Source: 2-02-FULL-66-14 sp037443705 | GTDB taxonomy: Bacteria; Pseudomonadota; Gammaproteobacteria; Burkholderiales; SG8-39 | Direction of reading: 5' to 3' | Assembly (NCBI GenBank): GCA_037443705.1 | Contig: JBBINV010000098.1 | Span: 1 to 7,500 of the forward strand | DNA: 7,500 nt | Shown here: one piece after another, positions 5,049-7,500 of the stretch | Position numbering within the stretch: position 1 is the first letter of the stretch | How the letters are laid out: every line of letters begins with the position of its first letter | Translations under genes and position numbers: made by a program | The notes under the pieces: model-generated | The model's database searches: none | Told to the model about the DNA's origin: nothing | Seen by the model: the letters and a program-made list of their open reading frames with translations, nothing else

Positions 5049-7500
5049 GTGAAGCAGGAAAGCATCCCCGCCGACGCGATTCGCATCCGCGGCGCGCGGC
5101 AGAACAACCTGAAGAACCTCACGCTCGAGATCCCGGGCGGAGAGCTCGTCGTCGTCACCGGCGTTTCGGGCTCGGGCAAGTCGTCCCTGGTCTTCGACAC
5201 GATCTACGCCGAAGGCCAGCGGCGCTACGTGGAAACCTTCAGCCCGTACGCGCGCCAGTTCCTCGACCGCATGGACAAGCCGCAGGTCGACGCGATCGAG
5301 GGCATCGCGCCCGCGATCGCGATCGACCAGACCAACCCGGTGCGCACCTCGCGCTCGACGGTCGGCACGATGACGGAGCTGAACGACCACCTGAAGCTCC
5401 TCTTCGCGCGCGCGGCGACGCTGTTCTGCAAGGGGTGCGGCAAACGGGTGGTACGGGACACGCCGGACTCCATCTATCGGGCTCTTCAGGAAAGGTCGGC
5501 GGAAAAGGCCAATCCGCGGCTCGTGATCACGTTCCCCGTTCCGGTCCCGAAGAATTTTTCCGAATCGGAGATCCAGCAGCTGCTCGAGCGCCAGGGCTAC
5601 ACGCGGGTGCACGCGCGTACCAGAGGCCTGCTCGAGGTCGTCCAGGACCGATTGCGCATCGGCTCGGCCGAGCGCGCGCGGGTGATCGAGGCGCTCGAAG
5701 CCGCATTGCGGGTCGGGCAAGGGAAAGTCAACGTCCATCCCGAGACCGGGGCGGCCTGGAAATTCTCCTCGGACCTGCACTGCCCCGATTGCGACATCCA
5801 CTACGCCGAGCCCACGCCGGCGGCGTTTTCGTTCAACTCGCCGATCGGCGCCTGCGAGACCTGCCGCGGCTTCGGGCGCGTGATCGGCGTCGATTTCGGG
5901 CTGGTCGTCCCCGACGAGTCGAAGACCCTGCGCGGCGGCGCGGTCAAGCCCTGGCAGACCGCGAGCTTCAGGGAGTGCCAGGACGACCTCGTGAAGTACG
6001 CGAAGAAGCGCGGGATCGCCCTCGATGCCGCATGGAGAGATCTTTCCGCGGAACAAAAAACCTGGGTTCTGGAAGGCGAGCCGTCCTGGGAGAGCTGGAA
6101 GAAATCCTGGCCCGGCACCTGGTACGGCGTGCGGCGCTTCTTCCAGTGGCTGGAGAGCAAGGCCTACAAGATGCACATCCGGGTGCTGCTCTCGAAGTAC
6201 CGCGCCTACACCGAGTGCGGCGCGTGCGGCGGCACGCGCCTGAAGCCCGACGCCATGCTTTGGAGGCTGGAAGGCCGGTCGATTCACGACCTGATGCTCC
6301 TGCCCGTCGAGCGGACGCGGGATTTCTTCGAGAAGCTCGAGTCCAGGGACGATGCCACCGGCCTGCTGCTCGGCGAGATCCGCACACGCCTGCGTTACCT
6401 GTGCGAGGTGGGCCTGGGCTACCTCACGCTCGACCGCCAGTCGCGCACCCTCTCGGGCGGCGAGGTGCAGCGGATCAACCTCACCACCGCGCTCGGCACC
6501 TCGCTCGTGAACACGCTGTTCGTGCTCGACGAGCCCTCGATCGGCCTTCACCCGCGCGACATGGGCCGCGTCATCGGCTTGATGAAGCGCCTGCGCGATG
6601 CGGGCAACTCGCTGGTCGTCGTGGAGCACGATCCGCAGATCATGTTCGCGGCCGACCGCATCCTCGACATGGGGCCGGGACCCGGCGAGCGCGGTGGCGA
6701 GGTCGTGTTCTTCGGTCCGCCGGCGGAGCTGAAGCGCGGCGCCACCTTGACGGGGGAATACCTTTCGGGCCGACGCCTGGTATCTTCGCCGCCCGTCGCC
6801 GGCCCGCCGGAGAAATTCATTCGCGTCCTGGGAGCGGCCGAGCACAACCTGAAGGGAATCGACGTCGCGATCCCGCTCGAGCGCCTGGTCTGCGTCACCG
6901 GCGTCTCCGGCTCGGGCAAGTCGACGCTCGTGCAGGACGTGCTGCACCGCGCGCTGCTGCGCGCGCGCGGGCGGCCGACCGAGGCGCCGGGGGCGCACCG
7001 GGGGCTCGAAGGCGCCGAGCAGATCGAGGACGTGGTGCTGGTGGATCAGTCGCCGATCGGCAAGACCACGCGCTCCAACCCGGCGAGCTACGTCGGCGCG
7101 TTCGACGAGATTAGGCAGCTCTTCGCAAGGAGCGACACCGCCCGGGAGCGGAATTACGCCGCCGGCACCTTCAGCTTCAATTCGGGCACGGGCCGCTGCC
7201 CGACGTGCGGCGGCAACGGCTTCGAGCACGTCGAGATGCAGTTCCTCTCCGACGTCTACCTGCGCTGCCCGGACTGCGACGGCAAGCGCTTCCGCCCGGA
7301 GGTGCTGGAGGTCGCGATACGAGGGAAACACATCGCCGATGTCCTGGAGCTCACGGTCTCCGAGGCGATGCAGTTCTTTGCCGGCCATCCGGCGATCCTC
7401 GAGCGGCTGCAGCCGCTCGCCGACGTCGGGCTCGAGTATCTCCGGCTCGGCCAGCCGGTGCCGACGCTCTCCGGCGGCGAGGCGCAGCGCCTCAAGCTCG
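5049..7500 (+). CDS. uvrA: UvrA-family ABC ATPase, probably a UvrA paralogue (3' end missing)
   Basis: DNA-damage-recognition ATPase of the UvrA family; 817 codons are in the window and the frame is still open at its end. The first ATPase half has Walker A GVSGSGKSS (38-46), zinc-ligand pairs at Cys127/130, Cys245/248 and Cys269/272, ABC signature LSGGE (468-472) and Walker B FVLDEPS (Asp494/Glu495). The second half has Walker A at about 618-625, the zinc module CPTC...CPDC beginning at Cys717, and its signature LSGGE (807-811) just before the edge. Several stretches differ from canonical UvrA: AIDQTNPVRTSRSTVGTMTE and CKGCGKRVV at the UvrB-contact side. This resembles the paralogous class of some proteobacteria. 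GTG 5049 is the only reasonable start (TAG upstream at 5016), and it lacks a visible Shine-Dalgarno sequence. Confidence 0.92.
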   Translation, partial: MKQESIPADAIRIRGARQNNLKNLTLEIPGGELVVVTGVSGSGKSSLVFDTIYAEGQRRYVETFSPYARQFLDRMDKPQVDAIEGIAPAIAIDQTNPVRTSRSTVGTMTELNDHLKLLFARAATLFCKGCGKRVVRDTPDSIYRALQERSAEKANPRLVITFPVPVPKNFSESEIQQLLERQGYTRVHARTRGLLEVVQDRLRIGSAERARVIEALEAALRVGQGKVNVHPETGAAWKFSSDLHCPDCDIHYAEPTPAAFSFNSPIGACETCRGFGRVIGVDFGLVVPDESKTLRGGAVKPWQTASFRECQDDLVKYAKKRGIALDAAWRDLSAEQKTWVLEGEPSWESWKKSWPGTWYGVRRFFQWLESKAYKMHIRVLLSKYRAYTECGACGGTRLKPDAMLWRLEGRSIHDLMLLPVERTRDFFEKLESRDDATGLLLGEIRTRLRYLCEVGLGYLTLDRQSRTLSGGEVQRINLTTALGTSLVNTLFVLDEPSIGLHPRDMGRVIGLMKRLRDAGNSLVVVEHDPQIMFAADRILDMGPGPGERGGEVVFFGPPAELKRGATLTGEYLSGRRLVSSPPVAGPPEKFIRVLGAAEHNLKGIDVAIPLERLVCVTGVSGSGKSTLVQDVLHRALLRARGRPTEAPGAHRGLEGAEQIEDVVLVDQSPIGKTTRSNPASYVGAFDEIRQLFARSDTARERNYAAGTFSFNSGTGRCPTCGGNGFEHVEMQFLSDVYLRCPDCDGKRFRPEVLEVAIRGKHIADVLELTVSEAMQFFAGHPAILERLQPLADVGLEYLRLGQPVPTLSGGEAQRLKL

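Noticed and set aside
5021..7114. 697-codon plus-strand open frame
   Set aside because: It is an offset frame of the uvrA-like gene, Arg/Pro-rich and without motifs. The true frame starts at GTG 5049 and runs off the window.
4953..7388. 811-codon open frame on the minus strand
   Set aside because: It is antisense to the uvrA-like gene. The translation is Arg/Ala/Glu/His-rich without domains, as expected from the complement of GC-rich codons, whereas the plus-strand frame has every UvrA motif.
1..7500. tRNA, rRNA, CRISPR array, insertion sequence or attachment site
   Set aside because: I saw no cloverleaf-like segment, regularly spaced direct repeats, transposase-like protein or terminal inverted repeats in the window.

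Overview
The window is high-GC Gram-negative chromosomal DNA with strongly GC-biased third codon positions, frequent GTG starts and tightly overlapping operons. Signal peptides, a lipobox protein and a Spy/CpxP-like periplasmic protein imply a two-membrane cell. Gene content and protein style suggest a betaproteobacterium, perhaps one with sulfur metabolism. This is inference from the reading, not from a search.

Layout, left to right: (1) 1-1607, minus strand: a Spy/CpxP-like periplasmic protein, an OmpR-type response regulator and a sensor histidine kinase cut by the window edge. They form one operon that looks like an envelope- or metal-stress two-component system. (2) 1683-1814, minus: a possible 43-residue protein. 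(3) 1857-2564, plus: a ubiquitin-fold plus Mut7-C (PIN-like) RNase protein with a zinc ribbon. (4) 2561-3198, minus: a ribbon-helix-helix antitoxin and a PIN-domain toxin (FitAB/VapBC type) with a candidate operator just upstream. (5) 3235-4463, minus: an ECF sigma factor overlapping a membrane anti-sigma-like protein whose C-terminal half is a DsrE-like domain. (6) 4574-4996, plus: a small DsrE-like lipoprotein transcribed divergently from the sigma gene. (7) 5049-7500, plus: a UvrA-family ATPase, probably a non-canonical paralogue, cut by the right edge.

The most interesting unit is (5)+(6). The anti-sigma C-terminus and the lipoprotein align visibly over their whole DsrE-like domain: an Ala-Cys-x-x-Thr motif at the same place and the same Gly-Trp-x-Tyr-Val-Arg ending. 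The 110 bp between the sigma and lipoprotein genes holds two back-to-back copies of one ECF-type promoter, GGAATAA-N15-CGTC, one firing each way. The economical model is a self-activating sigma switch. The membrane anti-sigma carries a DsrE-like periplasmic sensor, and the sigma also induces a free, lipid-anchored copy of that sensor domain, which could compete for the signal, deliver it, or pair with the anti-sigma.
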